DNA of 64,000 bases, taken from contig CABZCZ010000001.1 in assembly GCA_902524385.1 (NCBI GenBank), forward strand, positions 62,001 to 126,000, in the 5' to 3' direction. This DNA comes from an uncultured Alphaproteobacteria bacterium (lineage in GTDB: Bacteria > Pseudomonadota > Alphaproteobacteria > HIMB59 > GCA-002718135). A program made the position numbers and the translations under genes. The notes beneath the pieces are model-generated. The model had not been told where the DNA came from. It saw nothing but the letters and a program-made list of their open reading frames with translations, and did no database searches. This document shows, one piece after another, positions 51,978 to 60,749 of the stretch. Positions within the stretch are counted from its first letter, which is position 1. Each line of letters begins with the position of its first letter.

Positions 51978-52061
51978 TTAATAGAAAAAATATATAGTTA
52001 AATTTAAAGCGGCAAAAATAAACACTATCGCAATAGCTGCGTATAAATTTCTTTTGTTCAT
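51978..52061 (-). CDS. Small single-TM protein (27 aa), not in ORF track
   Basis: MNKRNLYAAIAIVFIFAALNLTIYFFY: basic N-terminus then TM; directly upstream of the 67-aa ORF in same orientation. Confidence 0.4.
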   Translation of the reverse strand: MNKRNLYAAIAIVFIFAALNLTIYFFY

Positions 52062-52105
52062 ATCTATTTATAATTAAAATTACACTTAAAAGTCAAGATA
52101 CTAAA

Positions 52106-52963
52106 TTAATTTAGCATTAATGACTTTAGGAAATCTAAGTTTTCAATTAATCGCCTTAATTCTTCTGGATCCAGTCCTTTTAAGTTTTCTTTAAATAAAT
52201 TTTGATAATCTAAAGTATCAATACGATCAGTATATATTTCTTTTAATGAAATTGTATTTGAATTATCATAATCATAATTCCCAATTAATATTTTTGATAA
52301 TGCAGGAAATATTAGTGATGTGGTTGTGTAAGTTGCAAATCCTATGTCTCTGTCTTCGTCTTGTCTTTTATCAATAAAGGTAAAATAAATAACTATTCTC
52401 GCTGCACGTGTTAATTCTGCTACAGATAATTCATCATCTTGTGATACATCTAAAAATGCAAAAGTTTCATTAATACAATTTGCTGGATTGCTATCATTAT
52501 TACATGTTTCAATTAATTGAGAATTCATTAAATTAATAATTTCACCATAAATAATTTGAAAGTCACTAGGGATTGATTCACATTTTTCATAAACAGAATA
52601 ATCTAATGAATTTAAAAAGGAATAATCTATACCATCCCAATCATCAGGGGCGGTAACTTCAAGTAAATTATCACCATCTTTCTTTAAAAAATAATAATAA
52701 CTTTCATCTAATTCTGCCCATTTATATGCTGACCAATCTTGTACCTTTGAGGTTTTTGATACATTAAAGCCAACATATGTCTCATCAATCCACATACTTG
52801 TGTTATTTGATATTATGAATACTTGATATTCTGCATCACAATCATCACTCCAAATACCTTGCATGTTTTTTGGAAAATTATCTTCAAAAATTAATTCTGC
52901 ATTTAGATTAAACGGTATTAAAAATACAGTACAAAAAATAAATTTAACTAAACTATTTTTCAT
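52106..52963 (-). CDS. Secreted EF-hand-containing hypothetical protein
   Basis: Signal peptide; two EF-hand-like loops DVSQDDELSVAEL and DYDNSNTISLKEI. Confidence 0.6.
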   Translation of the reverse strand: MKNSLVKFIFCTVFLIPFNLNAELIFEDNFPKNMQGIWSDDCDAEYQVFIISNNTSMWIDETYVGFNVSKTSKVQDWSAYKWAELDESYYYFLKKDGDNLLEVTAPDDWDGIDYSFLNSLDYSVYEKCESIPSDFQIIYGEIINLMNSQLIETCNNDSNPANCINETFAFLDVSQDDELSVAELTRAARIVIYFTFIDKRQDEDRDIGFATYTTTSLIFPALSKILIGNYDYDNSNTISLKEIYTDRIDTLDYQNLFKENLKGLDPEELRRLIENLDFLKSLMLN

Positions 52964-53462
52964 AAGGCATAACTCTTATTACGTCTCCGTAAATAATTAC
53001 AACTCTTTGACCATTTTGAAGTGCATTATCATCTCCTTGCACAAAAGCTTTTTCTTGATCATTTTGGCAATTAGAAATGTCATTACCGCATTCATCAATA
53101 TTGATTATATATTGGAAACCATCATGATTACCAATTTTAGCTTGTATTACTGAGCCCATAGCAGCTCCTCCAATAGTTCCATATACTATAGCAATATCTT
53201 GGCATTTAGTTCCTAATATTTCTTCTTCTCCACATATTTGAGATGCTAAAAGACCACCTATCATTGCTCCTGCAGTTGCACCAATCCAATCACTTTCACC
53301 TTCTATTTTTACTGGAAGAGAAGTTTTGATTGTTCCATATTCTATGTTAGTTACTTTTTGAGCATCAGACTTTTTTACTTTGTTTGGAGAAGTGGTATTG
53401 CAGGAAATAAGTATGAGGCTAATTAAAGACGGAATTACTAATAATTTTATTAATCTCATCAT
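52953..53462 (-). CDS. Glycine-zipper lipoprotein (SlyB/17 kDa surface antigen-like)
   Basis: Lipobox LISLILISC; GATAGAMIGGLLASQICG ... GTIGGAAMGSVIQAK; GDVIRVMP C-terminus. Confidence 0.75.
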   Translation of the reverse strand: MMRLIKLLVIPSLISLILISCNTTSPNKVKKSDAQKVTNIEYGTIKTSLPVKIEGESDWIGATAGAMIGGLLASQICGEEEILGTKCQDIAIVYGTIGGAAMGSVIQAKIGNHDGFQYIINIDECGNDISNCQNDQEKAFVQGDDNALQNGQRVVIIYGDVIRVMPYEK

Positions 53463-53557
53463 TATTTATGAATTACTATAATTAAAAATTGTCTAAAATA
53501 AGTAATTAAATTTAATAAATCATATAAATTTTCTAATAACTTACTATTTACAACTTA

Positions 53558-55036
53558 ATGAAAAAATTATTTTTAATCCTAGGAAATCAATTATTCCCTC
53601 AAAAACATCTAATTAAACATAAAGACTCAACTTTTTTTATGTGTGAAAGTTTTGATCTTTGTACTTTTCAAAAACATCATAAATTAAAACTCATACTCTT
53701 TCTGTCCTCAATGAGATCTTATGCTGATCAATTAAAAAAAAATAAATATAAAGTCAATTATATTGATTTAAATAAAGATTTTAAAATATCATACGAAAAA
53801 AAATTAGAGAATTTTATAAAAACAAATAAATATAAAGAATTAATTTCATTTGAAATTGAAGATAAATTTTTTGAAAAAAAAATTAATAGTTTATGTAAAA
53901 AAAATAATATTAAATTAACTTTTATTCAATCACCTATGTTTTTGAATTCAAGAGATGAATTTAAAAATTATTTAAGTAAAACAAACAAACCTTTTATGGC
54001 AAATTTTTATAAAATTGCTCGTGCAAAAACAGATATTTTGATGGAAAATAATAAACCCAAAGGTGGAAAATGGAGTTTTGATGAAGATAATAGAAAAAAA
54101 CTCCCTAAAGATATTAAAATACCAGAAATGATTACTGCAAATGAAACAAAGCATACAAAAATTTTAAAACAACAAATAAATAAAATTTTTAAAAATCATC
54201 CAGGTGAAGTTTATAATTTTTGGCTACCTACAACATATGATGATGCTGTTAAATGGTTAGATTTTTTTATTATCAAAAAATTTAATTTATTTGGTGATTA
54301 CGAAGATGCAGTTGATACTAATAATAACTTTTTATTCCATAGTGCACTAAGCCCGATGATTAATTTAGGTTTATTAACTCCAGAACTTATAATTGAAAGA
54401 GTTAGAAAAGTTGAAAATAAAATTAAAATTAATTCTTATGAAGGTTATATCAGACAAATTATTGGATGGAGAGAATTTATAAGGGGGATTTACCAAAATT
54501 ACGATCAACAATTAGAAGAAAATAATTTCTTTCAACATAAAAATTCTCTTACTAAAAAATGGTATGACGGCACAACCGGATTAGATCCTTTAGATCACTC
54601 AATTAAAAATGCTCTAAAATATGGATACACGCATCATATTGAGAGACTAATGGTTTTATGTAATATAATGAATTTATGTGAAATTAAACCCTATGAAGTT
54701 TATAATTGGTTCATGGAAATGTTTGTAGATAGCTCTGATTGGGTAATGTCACCTAATGTTTACGGTATGGGATTGTTTAGTGATGGAGGAATATTTAGCA
54801 CCAAACCTTATATTTGTGGTTCAAGTTATTTTATGAAAATGATGAATTTTAAAAGAGGTAATTGGAACGATATTATGGATGGATTGTATTGGCGTTTTAT
54901 TAATAAAAATAGAAAATTTTTTCAATCTAATCCTCGTTTAAATATGATGGTTAATATTTATGATAAAATGAATTCTGAGAGAAAAAAACATATATTAAAA
55001 AAAGCAAATCAGTTTATTCGTGATAATACTAATTAA
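53558..55036 (+). CDS. Cryptochrome/photolyase family protein (FeS-BCP / PhrB-like lineage)
   Basis: LILGNQLFP, SYEGYIRQIIGWREFIRGIY, YTHHIERLMVLCNIMNLCEIKPYEVYNWFMEMFVDSSDWVMSPNVYGMGLFSDGG. Confidence 0.9.
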   Translation: MKKLFLILGNQLFPQKHLIKHKDSTFFMCESFDLCTFQKHHKLKLILFLSSMRSYADQLKKNKYKVNYIDLNKDFKISYEKKLENFIKTNKYKELISFEIEDKFFEKKINSLCKKNNIKLTFIQSPMFLNSRDEFKNYLSKTNKPFMANFYKIARAKTDILMENNKPKGGKWSFDEDNRKKLPKDIKIPEMITANETKHTKILKQQINKIFKNHPGEVYNFWLPTTYDDAVKWLDFFIIKKFNLFGDYEDAVDTNNNFLFHSALSPMINLGLLTPELIIERVRKVENKIKINSYEGYIRQIIGWREFIRGIYQNYDQQLEENNFFQHKNSLTKKWYDGTTGLDPLDHSIKNALKYGYTHHIERLMVLCNIMNLCEIKPYEVYNWFMEMFVDSSDWVMSPNVYGMGLFSDGGIFSTKPYICGSSYFMKMMNFKRGNWNDIMDGLYWRFINKNRKFFQSNPRLNMMVNIYDKMNSERKKHILKKANQFIRDNTN

Positions 55037-55413
55037 TGGACAAATTTGATGTTGTTGCAGCAATAATATTGAAAAATGATAAATATTTTATTGCTCAAAG
55101 AAATCGAAATAAACATATGGCATTAAGCTGGGAATTTCCTGGAGGAAAAGTAGAAAAAGGGGAAACTTTTGATATAGCCTTAAAAAGAGAAATAAAAGAA
55201 GAGCTCAATATAGATATAACTATCAACAATAAATTAGGAGAAGAAAATTATAAAGATGAGAAAATAAATATAAAATTACATTATTTTTTATGTTCTCATA
55301 TTAGTGGTGAAATTTATTTAAATGAACATGAAGATTCAGCTTGGATTACAAAAAATGAATTTAAAAATTATAATTTTGCTGAAGGTGATAGTGATATTAT
55401 AAACTTATTATAA
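55036..55413 (+). CDS. (Deoxy)nucleoside triphosphate pyrophosphohydrolase, MutT/Nudix
   Basis: LSWEFPGGKVEKGETFDIALKREIKEELNIDI Nudix box. Confidence 0.93.
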   Translation: MDKFDVVAAIILKNDKYFIAQRNRNKHMALSWEFPGGKVEKGETFDIALKREIKEELNIDITINNKLGEENYKDEKINIKLHYFLCSHISGEIYLNEHEDSAWITKNEFKNYNFAEGDSDIINLL

Positions 55414-55500
55414 GACTAATTTTAAAAGCCTCTAAACCCTTAATTTTTCTACTCTTTTTTTCAAAAATTTTATTTTATTTTATTTTAATGATAAAGAACA

Positions 55501-56220
55501 TTGGAATTTATGAAAGTTGATAAAGATCAAATATCCGCATGGGGTGTCCATGCTTTTACAGGATCAGGAGCTATACTTGGATTCCTTGCCTTAATATCAA
55601 TATTAAATAATGATCAAACCGGTGCCTTTTTATGGTTAGGCTTAGCATTATTAGTTGATGGGATTGATGGTACATTAGCAAGAAGAATTGGGGTAGAGGA
55701 AAAAGCACCAAATTTAGATGGAATAATTTTAGATAGTATAGTCGATTATCTTAACTATGTAATTAACCCTGCTTTAATGATTTACTGGTTTCAATTAGTG
55801 CCAAATGGTTTTGAAATTATAATGCCAGCAATAATATTTGGAGTTTCGTTGTATACTTTTATTAATGTTAATATGAAAACTGATGATTATTATTTCAGAG
55901 GATTTCCTGCAATTTGGAATATTGTGGTACTTTATTTTTTCATATTAAATTCAAATGTTTGGATAAATCTTATTGTAATAATTATTTTATCAATATTAAC
56001 TTTTATTCCTTTTAAATTTGTTCATCCATTAAGAGTAAAATCTTATCGAAACTTAACTATTTTTTTTACCGTAATATGGTCAGCAACAACATTGAGATTA
56101 GTTACTAAATCCGAATTAAATTTAATCATAAATGATACTATAGTGTTAATTATCTGGTTAATCTGTACAGGTTATTTTTCATATATTTGTTTAAATAAGT
56201 CACTAAAAGACTTCTCTTAG
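55501..56220 (+). CDS. pcs: Phosphatidylcholine synthase-like CDP-alcohol phosphatidyltransferase
   Basis: WGVHAFTGSGAILGFLAL, LVDGIDGTLARRIGVEEKAPNLDGIILDSIVDYLNYVINPALM (DGx2ARx8Gx3Dx3D-like). Confidence 0.85.
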   Translation: MEFMKVDKDQISAWGVHAFTGSGAILGFLALISILNNDQTGAFLWLGLALLVDGIDGTLARRIGVEEKAPNLDGIILDSIVDYLNYVINPALMIYWFQLVPNGFEIIMPAIIFGVSLYTFINVNMKTDDYYFRGFPAIWNIVVLYFFILNSNVWINLIVIIILSILTFIPFKFVHPLRVKSYRNLTIFFTVIWSATTLRLVTKSELNLIINDTIVLIIWLICTGYFSYICLNKSLKDFS

Positions 56221-56317
56221 TAAGTAATTTAGCTATTTTTTTATATATGCAATTTTTGCATATCTAAATATTATCATAATCAATTTAAATATAAATAAAT
56301 TTTATTATTAATTTTAC

Positions 56318-56370
56318 ATCGTTCATTTTGAATAATTCAAAACGGAAGTAGACGAAAGTTGAAGGAACGC
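56318..56370 (+). promoter_or_regulatory. Glutamine riboswitch (glnA motif)-like aptamer, copy 1
   Basis: P1 CGTTC(56320-56324)/GAACG(56365-56369); P2 TTTTGAA/TTCAAAA; junction CGGAAGTA; P3 GAC-GAAA-GTT; junction GAAG. Confidence 0.85.
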
Positions 56371-56384
56371 ATGCAAGTTATTAA

Positions 56385-56437
56385 ATCGTTCAATCTGTTT
56401 TTAACAGATCGGAAGTAAGCTAAAGCTGAAGGAACGC
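56385..56437 (+). promoter_or_regulatory. Glutamine riboswitch (glnA motif)-like aptamer, copy 2
   Basis: P1 CGTTC(56387-56391)/GAACG(56432-56436); P2 ATCTGTT/AACAGAT; junction CGGAAGTA; P3 AGC-TAAA-GCT; junction GAAG. Confidence 0.85.
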
Positions 56438-56500
56438 GGATCTTTTTAAAATCCATAGCTAAGCATGAATTATAACAGATTGAAAGGACTGTTATTAAAT

Positions 56501-56554
56501 ATGATAGGTATTAAGTTTGGATTTATAAATACTTCATTAATTCCATTGTACTAA
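56501..56554 (+). CDS. Possible 17-aa leader peptide between riboswitch and ATP-grasp gene
   Basis: MIGIKFGFINTSLIPLY; stop codon 2 nt upstream of next ATG; AAAGGA at 56483-56488. Confidence 0.35.
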   Translation: MIGIKFGFINTSLIPLY

Positions 56555-56556
56555 TT

Positions 56557-57963
56557 ATGTTTAATGAAATGTATCAATCTGAGAGTCTAATCAGAAATCA
56601 CTATAATAATATAAATGAATGGTTAGAAAAAATGTCTGCTAAAGTGATTAACGAAAAAAATGCTGAGGCAGAGACTCATTTTAGAAATATAGGAATAACA
56701 TTCTCAACTAATAGTGAAACAGCAAGAGAGAGAATAATACCGTTTGATTTAATTCCAAGAATTTTTACTTTTAGTGAATGGTCTAAATTAGAAAAAGGAG
56801 TAATTCAAAGAGCGAAAGCTTTAAATGCTTTTTTGGCAGATATTTATAATCAAGGAGAAATAATAAAAGCTAATATTATACCTAAAGAATTAATCTTTAA
56901 AAAAAAATCTTATGAAGTTTCAATGTTTGGTTTTAAACCTCCTAGATCAATTTATAGTCCAATAATAGGTATAGATTTAGTCAGAACAAATCACAATGAG
57001 TATTTTGTATTAGAAGATAATTGCAGAACACCTAGTGGAGTATCATACATGTTAGAAAATAGAGAAATAATGATGAGAATGTTTCCAGATTTATTTCATA
57101 CAAATCGAGTTACACCTATAGATGATTATCCAACAAGATTACTTCAAACTTTAATGAGTTTAGCCCCAATAAAATGCAACACATCTGAACCAGTATGTGT
57201 TCTTCTTACACCTGGTCCATTGAATAGTGCTTATTATGAGCATAGTTTTCTATCTGATCAAATGGGTATTGAAATGGTCGAGTCCACTGATTTGTTTGTT
57301 GAGGGAGAATTTCTTTACATGAAGACTGTAGATGGTCCTAAAAAAGTAGATGTTGTATATAGAAGAATTGATGATGATTTTTTAGATCCTCTTTGTTTCA
57401 ACCCAAATTCAGTAATTGGAATACCTGGTATTATGGATGTTTATAGAACTGGAGGGGTAAATATTTGTTCGGCACCAGGCGCAGGTATTGCTGATGACAA
57501 AGCTATTTATATTTATGTTCCAGAAATGATAAAATTTTATTTAGGAGAACAACCTATACTACAAAATGTTCAAACATGGAGCTGTGACAAAGATGACGAT
57601 CTTAATTATGTATTAGATAACTTATCCGATCTAGTCGTAAAAGAAGTTGATGGCTCTGGTGGATATGGTATGCTAATTGGTCCAAAGTCCTCTAAATCTT
57701 TAATTGAAGAATTCAGAAGAAAACTTTCTATAAATCCTAGAGGTTACATTGCTCAACCTCTTTTAGATCTATCATTTTCTCCAACTCTAATAAAAAATCA
57801 AGTTGAAGGAAGAAGAGTTGATTTGAGACCTTTCTGCTTAATGGGAGAACATGCACAATTAAGCTCTGGAGGATTAACAAGAGTTGCAATGAATGAGGGT
57901 TCTTTCGTTGTTAATTCAAGCCAAGGTGGAGGAGTCAAAGATACATGGGTTTTAGCAGAATGA
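56557..57963 (+). CDS. Circularly permuted type 2 ATP-grasp protein
   Basis: FNEMYQSESLIRNHYNNINEWL, GITFSTNSETARERIIPFDLIPRIFTFSEWSKLEKGVIQRAKALNAFLADIY, LEDNCRTPSGVSYMLENR, VVKEVDGSGGYGMLIGP. Confidence 0.95.
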   Translation: MFNEMYQSESLIRNHYNNINEWLEKMSAKVINEKNAEAETHFRNIGITFSTNSETARERIIPFDLIPRIFTFSEWSKLEKGVIQRAKALNAFLADIYNQGEIIKANIIPKELIFKKKSYEVSMFGFKPPRSIYSPIIGIDLVRTNHNEYFVLEDNCRTPSGVSYMLENREIMMRMFPDLFHTNRVTPIDDYPTRLLQTLMSLAPIKCNTSEPVCVLLTPGPLNSAYYEHSFLSDQMGIEMVESTDLFVEGEFLYMKTVDGPKKVDVVYRRIDDDFLDPLCFNPNSVIGIPGIMDVYRTGGVNICSAPGAGIADDKAIYIYVPEMIKFYLGEQPILQNVQTWSCDKDDDLNYVLDNLSDLVVKEVDGSGGYGMLIGPKSSKSLIEEFRRKLSINPRGYIAQPLLDLSFSPTLIKNQVEGRRVDLRPFCLMGEHAQLSSGGLTRVAMNEGSFVVNSSQGGGVKDTWVLAE

Positions 57964-57969
57964 GATACA

Positions 57970-58905
57970 ATGTTAAGTAGAACAGCTGAGTATCTTTATT
58001 GGATCAGTAGATATATGGAAAGAGCTGAGACCAATGCAAGACTCTTAGACGTAGGTTACAGAATGTCATTATTTCCTAATCCAAATGGTTATAATAATGA
58101 GTGGGAGTCTGTTTTAGCTGCTGCAGGAGCAATACAAGGATATAAAAATAAATATAATATTATTGAACAAAAAAAAGTTGAAGATTATTTATTTTTTGAT
58201 GAAGACAATCCATCATCTGTTTATAATTGTATTCTTAATGCTAGAAGTAATGCTTTAGTTGTAAGAACTTCATTTACTCCTGAATCTTGGTTAGCAATTA
58301 ACAAAACTTATCAGGAAATTCAAAAATTAAAAAATAATAATTTTAACGCATCAGATCTTCCTAATTTAACTGAATGGACTATCGAACAAGTAAATTTATT
58401 TAGAGGTTCTTTGAGTTCTTTATTAAGAAATGATGGTTATAACTTTCTTTATTTAGGATTATTCGTTGAAAGGGCAGATAATTCTGCAAGGTTATTAGAT
58501 GTTAAATATTTTGTTCTACTTCCTAAACCGCAATATATCGGAGGTAATATTGACAATATGCAATGGAGTATACTCCTTAGATCTTTATCATCTTTTAGAG
58601 CTTTTCGTTGGGCATATGATGGTGATGTTACTTCTACTAAGATAGCTGATTTCTTAGTTTTAAATAGTGATTGCCCAAGGTCACTTAGTTTCTGTATTCA
58701 AAACATTGTAAAGCACTTAAAAAATTTAACTTGTAGTCCTGAAAAGGTTAATAAGATTTATAATAACTTAAAAGATCTTAATATTAAAATTCAAGAAGAG
58801 AAAATCGAGTCAATAGTTGACTTTGGGCTACATGAATTTGTTACGCAATTTATTAATAAAATTTCAAGTGTAGATTCTGATATTCAAAGGGAGTTTTTTA
58901 ATTAA
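57970..58905 (+). CDS. Alpha-E domain-containing protein
   Basis: MLSRTAEYLYWISRYMERAETNARLLDVGYRM, YLGLFVERADNSARLLDVKYF. Confidence 0.95.
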   Translation: MLSRTAEYLYWISRYMERAETNARLLDVGYRMSLFPNPNGYNNEWESVLAAAGAIQGYKNKYNIIEQKKVEDYLFFDEDNPSSVYNCILNARSNALVVRTSFTPESWLAINKTYQEIQKLKNNNFNASDLPNLTEWTIEQVNLFRGSLSSLLRNDGYNFLYLGLFVERADNSARLLDVKYFVLLPKPQYIGGNIDNMQWSILLRSLSSFRAFRWAYDGDVTSTKIADFLVLNSDCPRSLSFCIQNIVKHLKNLTCSPEKVNKIYNNLKDLNIKIQEEKIESIVDFGLHEFVTQFINKISSVDSDIQREFFN

Positions 58906-59744
58906 TGGAAATAATAATTGAGCATACAACTAAATATGAATATAAAAATCCTGTAGCTGGACTTATACAATCAACAAAACTTTATCCATCTGAATATAAT
59001 GGGTTAAAAATTCTAGATTGGAATGTTCATCATGACTCTGCTAAAAAATCGGCAGTTTATAAAGACGGAGAAGCAAATAATATACAAAGTTTTACTAGCT
59101 TAAAAAAAGTAAAAAAAATTCAATTTACTGTCCTTGGTAAAGTAGAAACTTGCGATACCAAAGGGGTTTATTTTAACCCAGATGATAAATTAGATCCTTG
59201 TGTTTATTTAAGGAATTCAAATTTAACTATTCCAGATGTTGATATAAAAAATTTAGCTTTGGAAGCAAAAAATGGTTTTAGTGAAGATGAAAGATTACTA
59301 ATTTCTCACAATTTAATGAATTTAGTTAGAGAAAAAGTTGAGTACAAACCTCTTTCAACAAATAATGAAACAACAGCTCAAGTAGCTTATAATCAAAAAA
59401 AGGGCGTCTGTCAGGATCAAGCACACATAATGGTTTCAGCTGCTAGAGCAATCAATATACCTGCTAGATATGTAAACGGTTACATGCATAATAATTCACA
59501 TTCATCAGAATTTCAGTCAACTCATGCATGGGCAGAATTTTTTATAAATAATCTTGGTTGGGTAGGTTTTGATCCTACAAATGGTTGTAGCCCAGATGAA
59601 AGATATATAAGAGTATCATGCGGCCTTGATGCAAGTGAAGCTGCGCCTATAAAAGGAGTTTTCTACGGACATAATGGTCAAAATAATTTGATTGAAAACT
59701 TAGATATACACGTTCAAACTCTTGAAAATAATTCTCAACAATAA
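58905..59744 (+). CDS. Transglutaminase-like family protein
   Basis: HTTKYEYKNPVAGLIQSTKLYPSEYNGLKILDWNV, KKGVCQDQAHIMVSAARAINIPARYVNGYMH, STHAWAEFFINNLGWVGFDPTNG (Cys/His/Asp triad). Confidence 0.95.
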   Translation: MEIIIEHTTKYEYKNPVAGLIQSTKLYPSEYNGLKILDWNVHHDSAKKSAVYKDGEANNIQSFTSLKKVKKIQFTVLGKVETCDTKGVYFNPDDKLDPCVYLRNSNLTIPDVDIKNLALEAKNGFSEDERLLISHNLMNLVREKVEYKPLSTNNETTAQVAYNQKKGVCQDQAHIMVSAARAINIPARYVNGYMHNNSHSSEFQSTHAWAEFFINNLGWVGFDPTNGCSPDERYIRVSCGLDASEAAPIKGVFYGHNGQNNLIENLDIHVQTLENNSQQ

Positions 59745-59819
59745 AAAATTTATTTTGCTTCTAAAATAAAGATGAAAATTATGTATCTAAACAAAAAACA
59801 ACAACAATTTATATGAATC

Positions 59820-60139
59820 TTTAAAAATAAACTTTTAGATGTTGCAAAGCGAGTAGCTGAAGATTATGTAAATGGATTAATGAAACTCATATTAAAGTAA
59901 GAGAATAAGCTCTTTTAGTATTAAATTGGTCTTTAGGATCTGAATTTAACGAAGGAGCCGAGACAGGAAATATATATCTTATTTTAACAGAAAATTATGA
60001 AAACTAGGCTGCAATAGACAATCGTTTTATGATTGCTTAAAATCATGAAAGCTATTTTAGAGATGATTTAAATGAATCCTCAAAAAATTGTGAACAAAGA
60101 GTGATTATTCATTCTTTTGATGTCATTCAATCAATATAA
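59820..60139 (+). pseudogene. Possible decayed coding relic (frameshift plus in-frame stops)
   Basis: FKNKLLDVAKRVAEDYVNGLMKLILK* then, in another frame, LLVLNWSLGSEFNEGAETGNIYLILTENYEN*AAIDNRFMIA*NHESYFRDDLNESSKNCEQRVIIHSFDVIQSI*. Confidence 0.45.
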
Positions 60140-60241
60140 ATATTATTAATCATAAATTTACATTTGATTTTTAAAATCATTTCTACATTGTATTGAATAA
60201 TTAGCTTTATTTTATTCATTTGCTAACCTATTTATGAAGTA

Positions 60242-60637
60242 ATGGAAATTGAAAAAATTTTTAAAAATTTAATTTTAGCGGACTTTATTGTTATTATTTT
60301 AATGGTTATTTCATCTATGTATCAACCATCCGAAATCTCCGATCTTTATGAAAATTTAAATGATGGATTACTATCTAATTTTGAAAATTTTTCTCGAATA
60401 GTATCGATTAGTTTATTCTTTTTATATCTATTTACTTTAAATCTACTTTATCGATTTATTTCTTATAGCAAACCACTGTATTTATTTTTAGTAGTAGCTG
60501 GCATAATTCTAAATTATTTTAGTGGTTCTGTTATCTATACAGCGTTTAGTGGAATGCTTGATCAAATAGGCGGTCTGATTAGTGGTGCAATTTTGATACT
60601 TTTATATTTTTCTCCAATTAAAGATAATTTTAGGTAA
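60242..60637 (+). CDS. Hypothetical membrane protein
   Basis: Four hydrophobic segments in 131 aa. Confidence 0.6.
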   Translation: MEIEKIFKNLILADFIVIILMVISSMYQPSEISDLYENLNDGLLSNFENFSRIVSISLFFLYLFTLNLLYRFISYSKPLYLFLVVAGIILNYFSGSVIYTAFSGMLDQIGGLISGAILILLYFSPIKDNFR

Positions 60638-60749
60638 GAAATAACTCAGTTTTCTGCAATCAACTTAAAATTTATATAATTTTTATTAAAATTTAGTTAA
60701 AGTATTAACATAGGTCGGTCAAAACCCTTGTAAAAAAAAGACCATAAAT

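Noticed and set aside
60713-60743. GGTC...AAAACCCTTGT...GACC possible SAM-type riboswitch upstream of 60750
   Set aside because: Only a 4-bp helix and a short resemblance to a SAM-II/V-like core; no complete pseudoknot could be drawn by eye.
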